Shown piece after piece: positions 18,331 to 27,672 of a stretch of DNA of 64,000 nucleotides. Every line of letters begins with the position of its first letter. Position 1 is the stretch's first letter. The notes below the pieces were generated by a model. That model did no database searches and had not been told where the DNA came from. It saw only the letters and a list, made by a program, of their open reading frames with translations. The stretch lies in assembly GCF_020736705.1 (NCBI RefSeq), contig NZ_CP085990.1, forward strand, positions 1,984,001 to 2,048,000, read 5' to 3'. A program made the translations under genes and the position numbers. Source of the stretch: Psychrobacter sanguinis. GTDB taxonomy: Bacteria > Pseudomonadota > Gammaproteobacteria > Pseudomonadales > Moraxellaceae.

Positions 18331-19242
18331 CTAAGTTCGACGACCTGACAATAGCTTTGACTTTATCGACGGTAATTGAAGTGCAATCACAACCAATAAA
18401 GCGGTAATTAAGTTCAAGTCTTGTGAGCCAAACCCGATACTGCGTAAGGTATCACTTGATAATGCCACTTGAATAAACAGCTTATAAATAATGGCACCTA
18501 TAACCACAGCAAAGGTAATTAACCAAATACGTTTGGCAGGGATAATGGTTTCCCCAATAATAACTGCGGCCAAACCAATAACAATGGTTCCGATACCAAT
18601 TGAAATATCAGCACCACCTTGGGTTTGAACAAACAGTGCGCCTCCCAAAGCGACCAAAGCATTAGAGATTGCCATACCAATAATGGTCATCCAAGAAGTG
18701 TTAATGCCCTGTGCTTGTGCCATGCGTAAGTTCGAGCCCGTCGCACGCATCGAGAGTCCTGATTCAGTACTGAAGAATAGGTCTAGTACTAATTTGGCAA
18801 TCAATACCACGCCACCAATGATAACGCAGCGCATCCAGTAGCCATTCTCATTGGTAACTAAGTTACTAAATACAGTATTTTCACCCAATAAAGGTAAGTT
18901 TGGAGCACCCATAATACGTAAGTTAACTGAATATAAAGCCACCATCACCAAAATACTGGCCAACAGCTGCAAAATACCCAACTTCACATGTAAAAACGCA
19001 GTAACCATACCTGCTACCGCACCTGCTAACATGCCTAAGCCACAAGCAATCCAAGGGTCAATGCCAGAGACAATAGAGATGCCAGCAATAGCGCCGCCCA
19101 ACGGGAAACTTCCATCAGCCGTTAAGTCTGGAAAATCAAGAATTCGAAATGAGATAAGTACGCCTAAAGCCACTAAGGCATAAATAAGACCACTTTCAAG
19201 GGCACCGAAAAAAGCAATGAGAGACATAAGAGATTTAGACAC
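18331..19242 (-). CDS. ABC transporter permease (TrpY-like)
   Basis: A 303-residue inner-membrane permease of the branched-chain-amino-acid-like type with about eight to nine membrane segments. Landmarks are LALGVLISFRILDFPDLTADGSFPLG near the N-terminus, MRATGSNLRMAQAQGI in the cytoplasmic coupling loop, and SIGIGTIVIGLAAVIIGETI. It transports the ligand delivered by the lipoprotein receptors encoded upstream (19564-21792). A terminator-like hairpin at 19463-19495 separates it from the receptor genes. Confidence 0.9.
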   Translation of the reverse strand: MSKSLMSLIAFFGALESGLIYALVALGVLISFRILDFPDLTADGSFPLGGAIAGISIVSGIDPWIACGLGMLAGAVAGMVTAFLHVKLGILQLLASILVMVALYSVNLRIMGAPNLPLLGENTVFSNLVTNENGYWMRCVIIGGVVLIAKLVLDLFFSTESGLSMRATGSNLRMAQAQGINTSWMTIIGMAISNALVALGGALFVQTQGGADISIGIGTIVIGLAAVIIGETIIPAKRIWLITFAVVIGAIIYKLFIQVALSSDTLRSIGFGSQDLNLITALLVVIALQLPSIKSKLLSGRRT

Positions 19243-19563
19243 CGCTTAGGGTTCGGCAGACTGCTTCGCATGGCAGGCCACCAAAGTTTATTTAACAGAT
19301 TAGACAATCTGCGCTTAGGGTAAACCAATGAGCATTATGATTGCGAAAATTAACAACCGGTAGCATAGCACCCACCAATATCGGTTGACCACAACTTAAT
19401 AAATTAGCAGCAGTCATAAAAAATAATTTATTCTAGCAAATATACTAAAATGTGAACAATCTAAAAAGCACATGACTCTAATCATGTGCCTTTTATTTGT
19501 CTTATTAAAAGTTAGAGGCTGAGTCGCTTAGAAACAACCTCCAATAAGTCATCAGATACTGAG
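19243..19563 (-). other. Gap between receptor and permease genes
   Basis: About 320 bp without a gene. It contains the hairpin described at 19463-19495. I could not settle on a promoter for the permease gene, though one is expected if the hairpin is efficient. Confidence 0.5.
19463..19495 (-). terminator. Terminator-like hairpin behind the receptor genes
   Basis: GCACATGA (19468-19475) and TCATGTGC (19482-19489) are perfect complements around CTCTAA, with A5 on the left giving T5 after the stem on the minus strand. It lies 75 bp beyond the 19564-20592 stop and before the permease gene, so it could make receptors more abundant than the membrane components. Confidence 0.85.
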
Positions 19564-20592
19564 TTAGTCTTGAACTTCTTTGGCTTTTGACAACAAGGCT
19601 TGTGGTAAGGTAATACCTTGTTCCGCAGCATGACTCTTGCTGAGATATAAGTCTAAAGATTCCGCTTTATAAACAGGGATCGTACCTGGTTTTTCGCCTT
19701 TTAGGATTTTAACCACAATTTTGCCAGTTTCGCGGCCTAAATCATGATAGTTCACACCTAATGCTGCGACGGCACCACGTTCTACAGAACCTGTGTCTGA
19801 AGCAATTAAAGGTACTTTGCTTTCTTTAGCCACTTGATATAAAGATTCATAGGCTGACACAACGTTGTTGTCTGTAGAGGTGTAAATAACATCCACTTTG
19901 TCAGCAATACTACGCGCTGCCATAGCAATGTCATTACTCTTCTGGGCTGGAGCAGAATGAACAGTGATGCCCATAGGTTGTAATTTATCTTGTAAGTTCT
20001 TTAAAACGATGGTTGAGTTAACCTCACCAGGACTATAGACATAACCCACATTCTTAAGACTTGGGATAATTTGTTTCATCAAATCAATCTGTGGCTCATA
20101 AGGTAGAGCATCAGAGGCACCAGTAACGTTGGTTCCTGACCCATCCCAGCTTTTTAGTAGCTTGGCTTCTACAGGATCAGTCACTGCCGAAAATACGATA
20201 GGAATTGAGTTGGTAGCCGCGGCCACTGACTGAGCAGAAGGCGTGGCGATAGCAACTATAACGTCTGGATTATCACCGACGAATTGCTTCGCAATCTGAC
20301 CGGCGGTAGCAGTGTTGCCTTGTGCACTTTGGAAGTTAATCTTTAAGTTTTTACCTTCTTCATAACCTTCAGCGGCAAGCTCTTCGATCACGCCTTGGCG
20401 GACCGCATCTAAAGCAGGGTGCTCAACAATCGCTGTAATGGCAACTTGTTTCACATCGGTTGCAGCTGGCGCATCTGCAGCGTTATTACCTGCTGTCTTA
20501 TCTTCAGTACTGGGTTGATTACAGCCAGTTAAAACTGCTGCTGCAACGCCGCCCCACATTAGGGTCTTCATAAAGCGATTTTTAGTGTACAT
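19564..20592 (-). CDS. ABC transporter substrate-binding lipoprotein (TrpX-like), copy 1
   Basis: A 342-residue binding protein of the DUF534/PF04392 family. The ATG at 20592 has AGGAG eight bases upstream. The signal ends in VLTGC (Cys24), so it is a lipoprotein. Family landmarks are ITAIVEHPALDAVRQGVIEEL, QSAQGNTATAGQIAKQFVG, IATPSAQSVAAAT, GYVYSPGEVNS and GVNYHDLGRETGKI. It is a close paralog of the next gene upstream. Both presumably deliver ligands to the single permease/ATPase pair, perhaps with different specificities. Confidence 0.9.
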   Translation of the reverse strand: MYTKNRFMKTLMWGGVAAAVLTGCNQPSTEDKTAGNNAADAPAATDVKQVAITAIVEHPALDAVRQGVIEELAAEGYEEGKNLKINFQSAQGNTATAGQIAKQFVGDNPDVIVAIATPSAQSVAAATNSIPIVFSAVTDPVEAKLLKSWDGSGTNVTGASDALPYEPQIDLMKQIIPSLKNVGYVYSPGEVNSTIVLKNLQDKLQPMGITVHSAPAQKSNDIAMAARSIADKVDVIYTSTDNNVVSAYESLYQVAKESKVPLIASDTGSVERGAVAALGVNYHDLGRETGKIVVKILKGEKPGTIPVYKAESLDLYLSKSHAAEQGITLPQALLSKAKEVQD

Positions 20593-20667
20593 CGGTCAAT
20601 CTCCTGGGAAGTAGTACCCCCTTACAAATTTCCGTCTATAAGGGGTGTGAGCTTTTTAAGCTATTGT

Positions 20668-21792
20668 TTATTTCGCCGCATTGCTTGGCTTGGTTTCATC
20701 CACATTAATGCCATCGGCTATAACAGAAGAATCCAGGGTAATGCCTTGCTGTTTGGCATGCTTTGGACTGACATATAGTGTCAGCTTGTTCATAATTTCA
20801 GGTTTAATATCAGTAATAGCTTCGCCATTTAAAACACGGTATACCATCTTGCCTGTGACTCGGCCAAAGTCATAATCATTAACACCAAGTGCTGCTGTTG
20901 CCCCGCGGCGTACACTGAATTCATCCGAGGTAATAACCGGAATCTTCATTTCGTTAGCGGCACTGGCCATGGCTTCAAAAGCACTGATAACGTTATTGTC
21001 TAAAGAGGTGTAAATAACATCAGCGCGACCTTGCAAACTACGCGTCGCCATCGCCACATCGGTAGGGCGGTTGGCAGTCACTTCTAATATTTTTAGACCA
21101 CGAGCAGGCGCTGCTTGTTGCAACTGCTTTAATACTGTGACTGAATTTGCTTCACCTGGGCTATAGACATAACCAATGGTCTTGGCGTTTGGCACAATCT
21201 TTTGGATTAGGTCTAACGGTGGTTCGATAGGTAGTTGGCTCGACAAACCTGTGATGTTGGCCTGAGTCGGAATATTGTTTTCATTTATCAGTTTGGCTGC
21301 CACAGGGTCTGAGATAGCAGTATAGATAATAGGAATAGTGGTGGTCGAGGCGGCGATAGTTTGTGCAGAAGGTGTGGAAATAGCGATGATAGCATCAGGC
21401 ATATCTCCAGCGAATTGCTTAGCAATTTGTCCTGCTGTCGCCGTATTGCCTTGCGCACTTTGGAAGTTAACCGTTAAATTTTTGCCTTCAACATAATCAT
21501 TGGCTGCAAGCTCTTCGATAATACCGCGGCGAATTTCATCTAGCGAGGGGTGCTCGACAATCTGAGTAATGGCCACAGTTTTCGCTTCTTTGGTGGTTGC
21601 AGCGTTTGAATCTGTTTCAGGAGCGGGCTTATCAGTACAGCCACTTAACGTCGCTAAGCCAACCCCAAGAGTCATCGCCATCATGCTGCGCCAGACTGAT
21701 TTATTCTTCACAGTAGAGTTGAAGATTGAAACTGGCTTTACAGAGGTCATGAACGAGAGAGAGTTTGACTGCTTTTGCATTTGATAGTCCAT
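20668..21792 (-). CDS. ABC transporter substrate-binding lipoprotein (TrpX-like), copy 2
   Basis: A 374-residue paralog of the 19564-20592 protein, with ITQIVEHPSLDEIRRGIIEEL, QSAQGNTATAGQIAKQFAG, ISTPSAQTIAAST and GYVYSPGEANS. The lipobox is TLSGC with Cys52, so the region before the signal core is unusually long and hydrophilic. Either the ATG at 21792 is right and the n-region is long, or the start is an internal ATG (residue 15 or 37). None has a strong RBS. It is the first gene of the transporter run. Tandem duplication with divergence is the simplest origin. Confidence 0.88.
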   Translation of the reverse strand: MDYQMQKQSNSLSFMTSVKPVSIFNSTVKNKSVWRSMMAMTLGVGLATLSGCTDKPAPETDSNAATTKEAKTVAITQIVEHPSLDEIRRGIIEELAANDYVEGKNLTVNFQSAQGNTATAGQIAKQFAGDMPDAIIAISTPSAQTIAASTTTIPIIYTAISDPVAAKLINENNIPTQANITGLSSQLPIEPPLDLIQKIVPNAKTIGYVYSPGEANSVTVLKQLQQAAPARGLKILEVTANRPTDVAMATRSLQGRADVIYTSLDNNVISAFEAMASAANEMKIPVITSDEFSVRRGATAALGVNDYDFGRVTGKMVYRVLNGEAITDIKPEIMNKLTLYVSPKHAKQQGITLDSSVIADGINVDETKPSNAAK

Positions 21793-21817
21793 TTAATTTT
21801 AACAGTGTAAGTCTATA

Positions 21818-21831
21818 TTACAATAATGTAA
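21818..21831. promoter_or_regulatory. Small dyad upstream of the receptor operon
   Basis: TTACA-ATAA-TGTAA is a perfect inverted repeat 26 bases before the receptor start. On the minus strand it overlaps a weak promoter-like pair (TTGTAA, 16 bp, TAAAAT). It might be an operator; no regulator is encoded nearby. Confidence 0.35.
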
Positions 21832-21883
21832 CACAACTGGGAAATAAAAAAAGTAGCCAAAACGCATAACGTAACATATAACA

Positions 21884-21916
21884 CAAAAAATAAAAGCCGA
21901 TGTTCAACATCGGCTT
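21884..21916 (-). terminator. Terminator of metG
   Basis: AAGCCGATGTT (21894-21904) and AACATCGGCTT (21906-21916) are perfect complements. On the minus strand the stem is followed by a T-rich tract (TTATTTTTTG), 50 bp after the metG stop. Confidence 0.92.
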
Positions 21917-21966
21917 CTATCTTCAGGCGTTAAGACGGTCAAAGTGTATTAATTGGCAGTTAAGCG

Positions 21967-24066
21967 TTACGCTAATTGGTCACCCACTTTACACTCATCT
22001 GGTAAAGTAATGACGACTAAGCCTGTTTTAGGATCGCCAGAAGATAAAATCATACCTTCTGATACCCCGAACTTCATCTTACGCGGAGCAAGATTAGTCA
22101 CACAAATGACCTTCTTATTGGCCAACTGCTCAGGCTCATAGAATTTACGAATACCACTAAACACATTGATAGGCTGGTCTTTACCAATATCTAAAGTGAA
22201 TTGAAGTAGTTTGTCCGCCCCTTCAACGTGATTACACTCAAGCACTTGGGCCACTGTCATTTCAACTTTCATAAAGTCGTCAAATTCAATGTAGCTGTCT
22301 AATGCTTCTACATTTTCTTGTTGCGCGTTATCCGCTGAAGTCTGCTTGCTATCGGCAGGTACCATAGTAGGCGTGGCTTCCAAATCTTGTTTTGACTCTT
22401 CAATCATGGCATCGATTTGCGACTGTTCAATACGCTGCATTAATGGTTTGAACTTATTGATTTTATGGCCGAGTAATAGCTCATGGCGGCTGGCAAAGCT
22501 TAAATCATCAATGTTTAAGAATGATTTAGCATTATCGGTCAGCTCTGGTAACACAGGCGCCAGATACACCATCAGCTGACGGAAGATATTAATCGCCACG
22601 GTGCATACATCTTGAACTTCTTGTTCACGGCCTTCTTCTTTAGCCATTGACCAAGGTTTTTTGCTGTCGATGTACTCGTTGGCTTTATCGGCACACTGCA
22701 TAATTAGGCGCATAGCACGGCTGAATTCACGATTTTCATAAGCCGTTGCAATTTCTTCACCGGCACGAACAATCTCATTCAATAGCTCTGGCTCAGCACA
22801 GTTTTCAGAGAGCATACCGTCATATTTTTTAACGATGAAGCCGGCACTACGGCTGGCAATATTTACCACTTTACCGACCATGTCTGAGTTAACCTTTTGC
22901 ATAAAGTCTGCAAAGTCTAGGTTCATGTCCTCAACTTTATCTGATAGCTTGGTGGCAAAATAATAGCGCAGATACTCTGGGTGAAGGTGCTTAGCAAAGG
23001 TTTCAGCTTGGATAAATGTACCGCGCGACTTACTCATTTTTTCGCCATTGACCATCAAGAAGCCATGAGCGAACACCCCCGTTGGCGTACGGTATTGCGC
23101 ACCTGACAACATAGCCGGCCAGAATAAGGCATGGAAATAAACAATGTCTTTACCGATGAAATGATAAAGCTCAGTTTTGTGTTGGTTCTCTTCCAACCAA
23201 TAGTCATCGAAGCTCAATTCAGGTCTAAGGGGATCAGTTGAGCCTTGACGCTTTTTGCATAAGTTTTTAAAGCTGGCCATATAACCGATAGGCGCATCTA
23301 GCCACACATAAAAGTATTTATCCGGCTCGCCTTCAGGGGTATCTGGAATTTTAAAACCAAAGTAAGGACCATCGCGCGAGATGTCCCAACTTGCCAGACC
23401 AGATTCAAACCACTCTTGCAATTTGTTAGACACGGATGTCTGTAAACGACCCTCATCTTTGGTCCACTGTTTTAAGAAGGTTTCGAATTCAGGCAAGTTA
23501 AAGAAATAGTGCTTTGAGGTTTTTAGAACTGGCGTCGCACCCGATAGTGTCGAGTATGGGTTTTTAAGTTCAGTGGCATTATAAGTCGTACCGCACACTT
23601 CACAGTTGTCCCCATATTGATCTTTGGCCTCACATTTTGGACATTCGCCTTTAACGAAACGGTCTGCTAAGAATAACTGCTTCTCTGGGTCAAACAACTG
23701 TTCCACATCTTTGGTTGTAATATGACCCTCGCTATTTAGACGACGGTAAATTAATTCCGAGAACTCTTTATTCTCTTCAGAATGAGTGGTGTGATAGTTG
23801 TCGTAGTTAATTAGAAACTTAGCAAAGTCTGCCTGATGCGAGCTTTTGACTTCTGAGATAAGCTGTTCTGGAGTAATGCCTTTTTGTTCTGCTTTAAGCA
23901 TGATACTCGTACCATGTGCGTCATCGGCGCAAACATAAGTTACCTGATGACCTTGGGCTTTCATAGCGCGCACCCAGATATCAGTTTGAATATGTTCTAA
24001 AAGATGACCCAAGTGGATATTGCCATTGGCATAGGGAAGGGCACTGGTAACAAGAATTTGACGCAC
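21967..24066 (-). CDS. metG: Methionyl-tRNA synthetase
   Basis: Charges tRNA-Met with methionine. 699 residues from a GTG at 24066, preceded by AGGTGA; the longer ATG reading at 24138 adds 24 residues before the conserved RQILVTSALPYANG start and is rejected. The class I signature HLGH is at residues 18-21 and KMSKSRG near 343. Zinc-type cysteines are visible (CPKCEAKDQYGDNCEVCG), and the C-terminal tRNA-binding OB domain (FMKVEMTVAQVLECNHVEGADKL) makes it the long dimeric type. A Gln/Ala/Asp-rich linker precedes that domain. It is monocistronic with its own terminator. Confidence 0.97.
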   Translation of the reverse strand: MRQILVTSALPYANGNIHLGHLLEHIQTDIWVRAMKAQGHQVTYVCADDAHGTSIMLKAEQKGITPEQLISEVKSSHQADFAKFLINYDNYHTTHSEENKEFSELIYRRLNSEGHITTKDVEQLFDPEKQLFLADRFVKGECPKCEAKDQYGDNCEVCGTTYNATELKNPYSTLSGATPVLKTSKHYFFNLPEFETFLKQWTKDEGRLQTSVSNKLQEWFESGLASWDISRDGPYFGFKIPDTPEGEPDKYFYVWLDAPIGYMASFKNLCKKRQGSTDPLRPELSFDDYWLEENQHKTELYHFIGKDIVYFHALFWPAMLSGAQYRTPTGVFAHGFLMVNGEKMSKSRGTFIQAETFAKHLHPEYLRYYFATKLSDKVEDMNLDFADFMQKVNSDMVGKVVNIASRSAGFIVKKYDGMLSENCAEPELLNEIVRAGEEIATAYENREFSRAMRLIMQCADKANEYIDSKKPWSMAKEEGREQEVQDVCTVAINIFRQLMVYLAPVLPELTDNAKSFLNIDDLSFASRHELLLGHKINKFKPLMQRIEQSQIDAMIEESKQDLEATPTMVPADSKQTSADNAQQENVEALDSYIEFDDFMKVEMTVAQVLECNHVEGADKLLQFTLDIGKDQPINVFSGIRKFYEPEQLANKKVICVTNLAPRKMKFGVSEGMILSSGDPKTGLVVITLPDECKVGDQLA

Positions 24067-24361
24067 AAAATCACCTATAAAGTTTATTAATTTTTGAAAG
24101 ATTATCAGAATATAAAATGTGTGCCTATGATACCGCAAATGTCATAAAAATGGGAATTAACCTCTGTATAAATAGGGCATATTCGTAAAACTAAGACCAT
24201 AAAAATTAGAGGTTTATTGAAACGGTTAGTACCGAGGACGTACAGATATATTGAAAAAGGTCGTTTGAGGGATTTTAAACAGCCAAAGATTGAGCTAGAA
24301 TCATCCACTTATAACAATTAGTGTTTATGGATTAAAAAATTAGTTTTAACAAGGATTCGTT

Positions 24362-25702
24362 ATGTTTCAATTTCTCACCAATGCCAGTGTCCAACTGGTA
24401 AATAAATATCTGCCTTCTCCATTCGTTTTTTCAATCATCTTAACGTTTATTGCCCTCATTGCCGGCATGTTATTAACCGGTCAAAATGTCTTAGAAATGG
24501 CAGGACATTGGGGGAATAGCTTATGGTCTTTGCATAGTTTTGCCATGCAGATGGCTTTAATTCTAGTGACAGGCTATGCCTTTGCTAATGCGCCTATAAT
24601 TCAACGATTTTTAGACCATCTGGCCAGTAAGGTCACTTCACCGGCTATGGCCATTGTCATTTCAACCTTGGTGGGGCTAGCAGGATCTTGGATTAACTGG
24701 GGTTTCGGGTTAGTGGTGGGGGCTATCTTTGCTAAGTCACTAGCACGTAAAGTTGCTAACGTAGACTATCCTTTATTGGTAGCAGCAGCTTACTCAGGTT
24801 TTGTTATTTGGCATGGTGGTTTTTCAGGGTCGATTCCATTAACTTTAAGCTCTGGTGGTGAAAATTTACAAAAGCTATCAGGAGGTGTGCTTACCGAGGC
24901 CGTCCCCTTATCACAAACCATATTTGCCTCATATAACCTTATAATACTTATTGCTTTAATTATTATTCTGCCAATCGTTAACCGTTTGATGCACCCCAAG
25001 AATCCAACTACTGTAGATCCTTCACTGATTAAGATTGAATCGGTAGTAGCACCTGAAAAAAACACACCGGCGCAAAAACTTGATGACAGTCGTGTGGTGG
25101 CTTGGGTACTAGTGGCTTTCGCTGTTCTTTATTATATCAATTACTTTACAAACAATGGCTTCAACTTAGGGCTCGATATTGTTATTGGCTTGTTTTTATT
25201 TATTGGGTTAATGGCTCATGGCACCTTAGAAAGATATTATCGTGCAGTCAAATCTGGTATTGGTGGGATAGCTGGTATTGTGCTGCTATTCCCATTTTAT
25301 GGTGGCATTATGGGGATTATGACAGGTGCAAATGCTGACGGTATATCGATTAGTACTGAAGTCACTAAGTTTTTCATCAATAATGCTACGGCCGATAGTT
25401 TTCCTGTTTTTGCTTTCTTAAGTGCAGGTTTGGTCAATATATTTGTGCCTTCAGGCGGAGGACAGTTTGCCGTGCAAGGTCCGGTCATGATGCCGGCTGG
25501 CGTAGCTTTAGGTGTCAGTCCCAGTATCACAGCTATGGCAATAGCATGGGGTGATGCATGGACAAATATGATTCAACCTTTTTGGGCTTTACCTTTGCTC
25601 GGTATTGCTGGATTAGATGCCCGCGCTATTATGGGATATTGTTTAATTATTTTAGGCGTATCTGGCGTGGTCATTACGGGTGGATTTTGGTTATTGGTTT
25701 AA
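24362..25702 (+). CDS. atoE: Short-chain fatty acid transporter (AtoE family)
   Basis: A 446-residue inner-membrane protein of the AtoE family, proposed to take up acetoacetate and short-chain fatty acids. About 10-12 membrane segments run through the chain. Landmarks are VNKYLPSPFVFSIILTF, INWGFGLVVGAIFAK, FVIWHGGFSGSIPL, VNIFVPSGGGQFAVQGPVM and WGDAWTNMIQPFWALPLL. AAGGATTCGTT precedes the ATG. It opens the ketone-body cluster with the GntP permease, CoA transferase and 3-hydroxybutyrate dehydrogenase genes. Transport substrate is inferred from family and context. Confidence 0.92.
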   Translation: MFQFLTNASVQLVNKYLPSPFVFSIILTFIALIAGMLLTGQNVLEMAGHWGNSLWSLHSFAMQMALILVTGYAFANAPIIQRFLDHLASKVTSPAMAIVISTLVGLAGSWINWGFGLVVGAIFAKSLARKVANVDYPLLVAAAYSGFVIWHGGFSGSIPLTLSSGGENLQKLSGGVLTEAVPLSQTIFASYNLIILIALIIILPIVNRLMHPKNPTTVDPSLIKIESVVAPEKNTPAQKLDDSRVVAWVLVAFAVLYYINYFTNNGFNLGLDIVIGLFLFIGLMAHGTLERYYRAVKSGIGGIAGIVLLFPFYGGIMGIMTGANADGISISTEVTKFFINNATADSFPVFAFLSAGLVNIFVPSGGGQFAVQGPVMMPAGVALGVSPSITAMAIAWGDAWTNMIQPFWALPLLGIAGLDARAIMGYCLIILGVSGVVITGGFWLLV

Positions 25703-25775
25703 CCGACTAAGAGCTTTAAAATTGTTGTTTTATAAGCTGTTTTATAAATAACCATAAGCGTAAATAGCTATAATT

Positions 25776-25811
25776 AAAAAAGCCCTCTTCACCAGTAAGA
25801 GGGCTTTTCTA
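25776..25811. terminator. Bidirectional terminator between atoE and the GntP gene
   Basis: AGCCCTCTT (25781-25789) and AAGAGGGCT (25797-25805) pair perfectly, with A6 on the left and T4 on the right. It serves the two convergent genes. Confidence 0.92.
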
Positions 25812-25900
25812 ATTAGAACCTATTGCCAACCGTCATTTAGCTTTTGATAACGGTTGAAAGACAAAGGTTAAATATCAAAGGTTGCTACCACTCTATGCCA

Positions 25901-27310
25901 TTAAAAAGACCCAAACATGGTACCTAATACGATAATCACTGTGGTAGCGACCAATGGAATGAGCATGGTTACCATGGCAATATTTAGATAAGACTGTCTG
26001 TGAGTTAGTCCACAAATGGCCAGTAGGGTAATCACAGCGCCACTATGCGGCAAAGTGTCTAGACCACCGGCTGCCATCACGGCCACTCTGTGCATCAGTT
26101 CAGGATCAATACCGGCTGATAGGGCCATGGCATAATAATTTTCTCCTAACGTGGACAGTGCAATACTTAACCCACCTGAAGATGACCCCGTAATTCCTGC
26201 TAAAGTAGTCATAGCAATGGCTTCTGATATTAACGGATTTTCTGGGTTAAGATTCAAAATACTATCGCGAATGATAACAAAGCCTGCTAAAGAGGCAATA
26301 ACCGCCCCATAACCGACTTCTGAAGCCGTATTAAAAATAGGCAGCATGGATTCATAAGTGCCTCGGTTAATAGACTTTTTCAAACTATGCCAATGACCAA
26401 TACGCAAAATAATCAGTACGATACAGGCCACTATTAAAGAGATGATAATAGACCAAAGGCCAAGTGAGCCTTCAACGTTTAGATCAGGGTATTGAGTTTG
26501 CAAGCCGCTAAAATCAAGACCTGGGAAGATGACATAGGTGAGCAGTGCGTTTAATCCGATGACCAATATCAAAGGAATGATAGCGGTTGTAAAAGATATT
26601 TTATGCTCATCTGTGGTTTTGCTATGGTCAATATCGTCTTTTTGTTCTAAGTCGTCTTCGTGTAGCCCATAGCCTTCTCCTGCAGCGATTGCTTTATTGG
26701 CACGAGATTGTAGCCAGTACCAACCGGCGAAAAACATAATCGCTGCACCAATCATGCCCAAAATAGGTGCTGCAAATACGTTAGTGTTGTAATAAGGGAT
26801 AGGGATAGCATTCTGAATGGCAGGTGTGCCGGGGAGTGCGGTCATGGTAAATGTGAAAGAGCCCAGAGCAATTGCAGCAGGAATTAAGCGTTTAGGGATG
26901 TCTGCTGCTTTAAATAAGTCTTTGGCAATGGGATAGATGGCAAATGCCACAACAAACAAGGAGACACCGCCATAGGTCAAAATAGCACACACCATAATGA
27001 CTGAAAGAATGGCTTTATTACTGCCAAGTTTGTCTACCACTGTATTGGCAATAGCAGTGGCGGCCCCAGAGTCAGCAATTAAACGACCAAAAAGTGCTCC
27101 CAATAAAAAGATTGGGAAGAACTTCATTAAAAATCCGCTCAGCGCAGACATAAAGACATCGGTATAAGCAGGAATTCCGCTTAAAAAATCACCCGACAAA
27201 AAGACGGCCAATATCGCCATAATGGGCGCTAAAATCAGGACTGAATAACCCCGATAGGCGAAAAACATCAATAACAATAACGTTATGATAATAGCGAAAG
27301 TGCTAAACAT
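25901..27310 (-). CDS. GntP family permease
   Basis: A 469-residue transporter of the GntP/gluconate group with about 12 membrane segments. Landmarks are FFPIFLLGALFGRLIADSGAA, YGGVSLFVVAFAIYPIA, LPGTPAIQNAIP and AAGGLDTLPHSGAVITLLA. Members transport gluconate or D-3-hydroxybutyrate. Position divergent from the CoA-transferase and 3-hydroxybutyrate dehydrogenase genes makes hydroxybutyrate the better guess here, by inference. AAGGAGAAGG precedes the ATG. An acidic cytoplasmic loop (EDDLEQKDDIDHSKTTDEHK) near residue 220 is a local oddity. Confidence 0.9.
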   Translation of the reverse strand: MFSTFAIIITLLLLMFFAYRGYSVLILAPIMAILAVFLSGDFLSGIPAYTDVFMSALSGFLMKFFPIFLLGALFGRLIADSGAATAIANTVVDKLGSNKAILSVIMVCAILTYGGVSLFVVAFAIYPIAKDLFKAADIPKRLIPAAIALGSFTFTMTALPGTPAIQNAIPIPYYNTNVFAAPILGMIGAAIMFFAGWYWLQSRANKAIAAGEGYGLHEDDLEQKDDIDHSKTTDEHKISFTTAIIPLILVIGLNALLTYVIFPGLDFSGLQTQYPDLNVEGSLGLWSIIISLIVACIVLIILRIGHWHSLKKSINRGTYESMLPIFNTASEVGYGAVIASLAGFVIIRDSILNLNPENPLISEAIAMTTLAGITGSSSGGLSIALSTLGENYYAMALSAGIDPELMHRVAVMAAGGLDTLPHSGAVITLLAICGLTHRQSYLNIAMVTMLIPLVATTVIIVLGTMFGSF

Positions 27311-27486
27311 ATTTGCCTTCTCCTTGGCATAAATTTAAATAAAAAACACCTTTAGTATCCGCAATATCATCTTTTAATAAAGGTGCAGTAGCGACAGCCG
27401 GCTGCTTTGATATTGAGGCAATAGTCTAAAGGTGCTTGTGATAAATCCGTCTATCAATAATCCAGTATAGTGGAAAAATTATTTGG

Positions 27487-27528
27487 TTGACAGTTGTACC
27501 CATAAATAAAAATTCAGGTTAAACTGAA
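27487..27528 (+). promoter_or_regulatory. Regulatory region upstream of the CoA-transferase genes
   Basis: In the 362-bp divergent gap 27311-27672, TTGACA (27487-27492) looks like a -35 box but has no good -10 partner. Seventeen to twenty bases on is the 16-bp near-palindrome TTCAGGTTAAACTGAA (27513-27528), perfect except one pair. It is a plausible operator. A short duplication, TATGTTGACT at 27575-27584 and 27590-27599, also lies here. I see no gene in the gap. Confidence 0.45.
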
Positions 27529-27672
27529 GCCCAAAAAGAGGTATTATCTATTTCATTACGTTTTTCGATAGCTCTATGTTGACTGGCTTTATGTTGACTA
27601 AATGATGACTGAGTTCTTCGAAGGAATGTGATTCAATAAAATTCTTCAATTGATTCAAACAGGGAGAGAATA

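Noticed and set aside
24067..24138. 24-residue N-terminal addition to MetG
   Set aside because: The conserved protein starts at RQILVTSALPYANG; a GTG with AGGTGA upstream fits that start, and the extra residues resemble translated leader.
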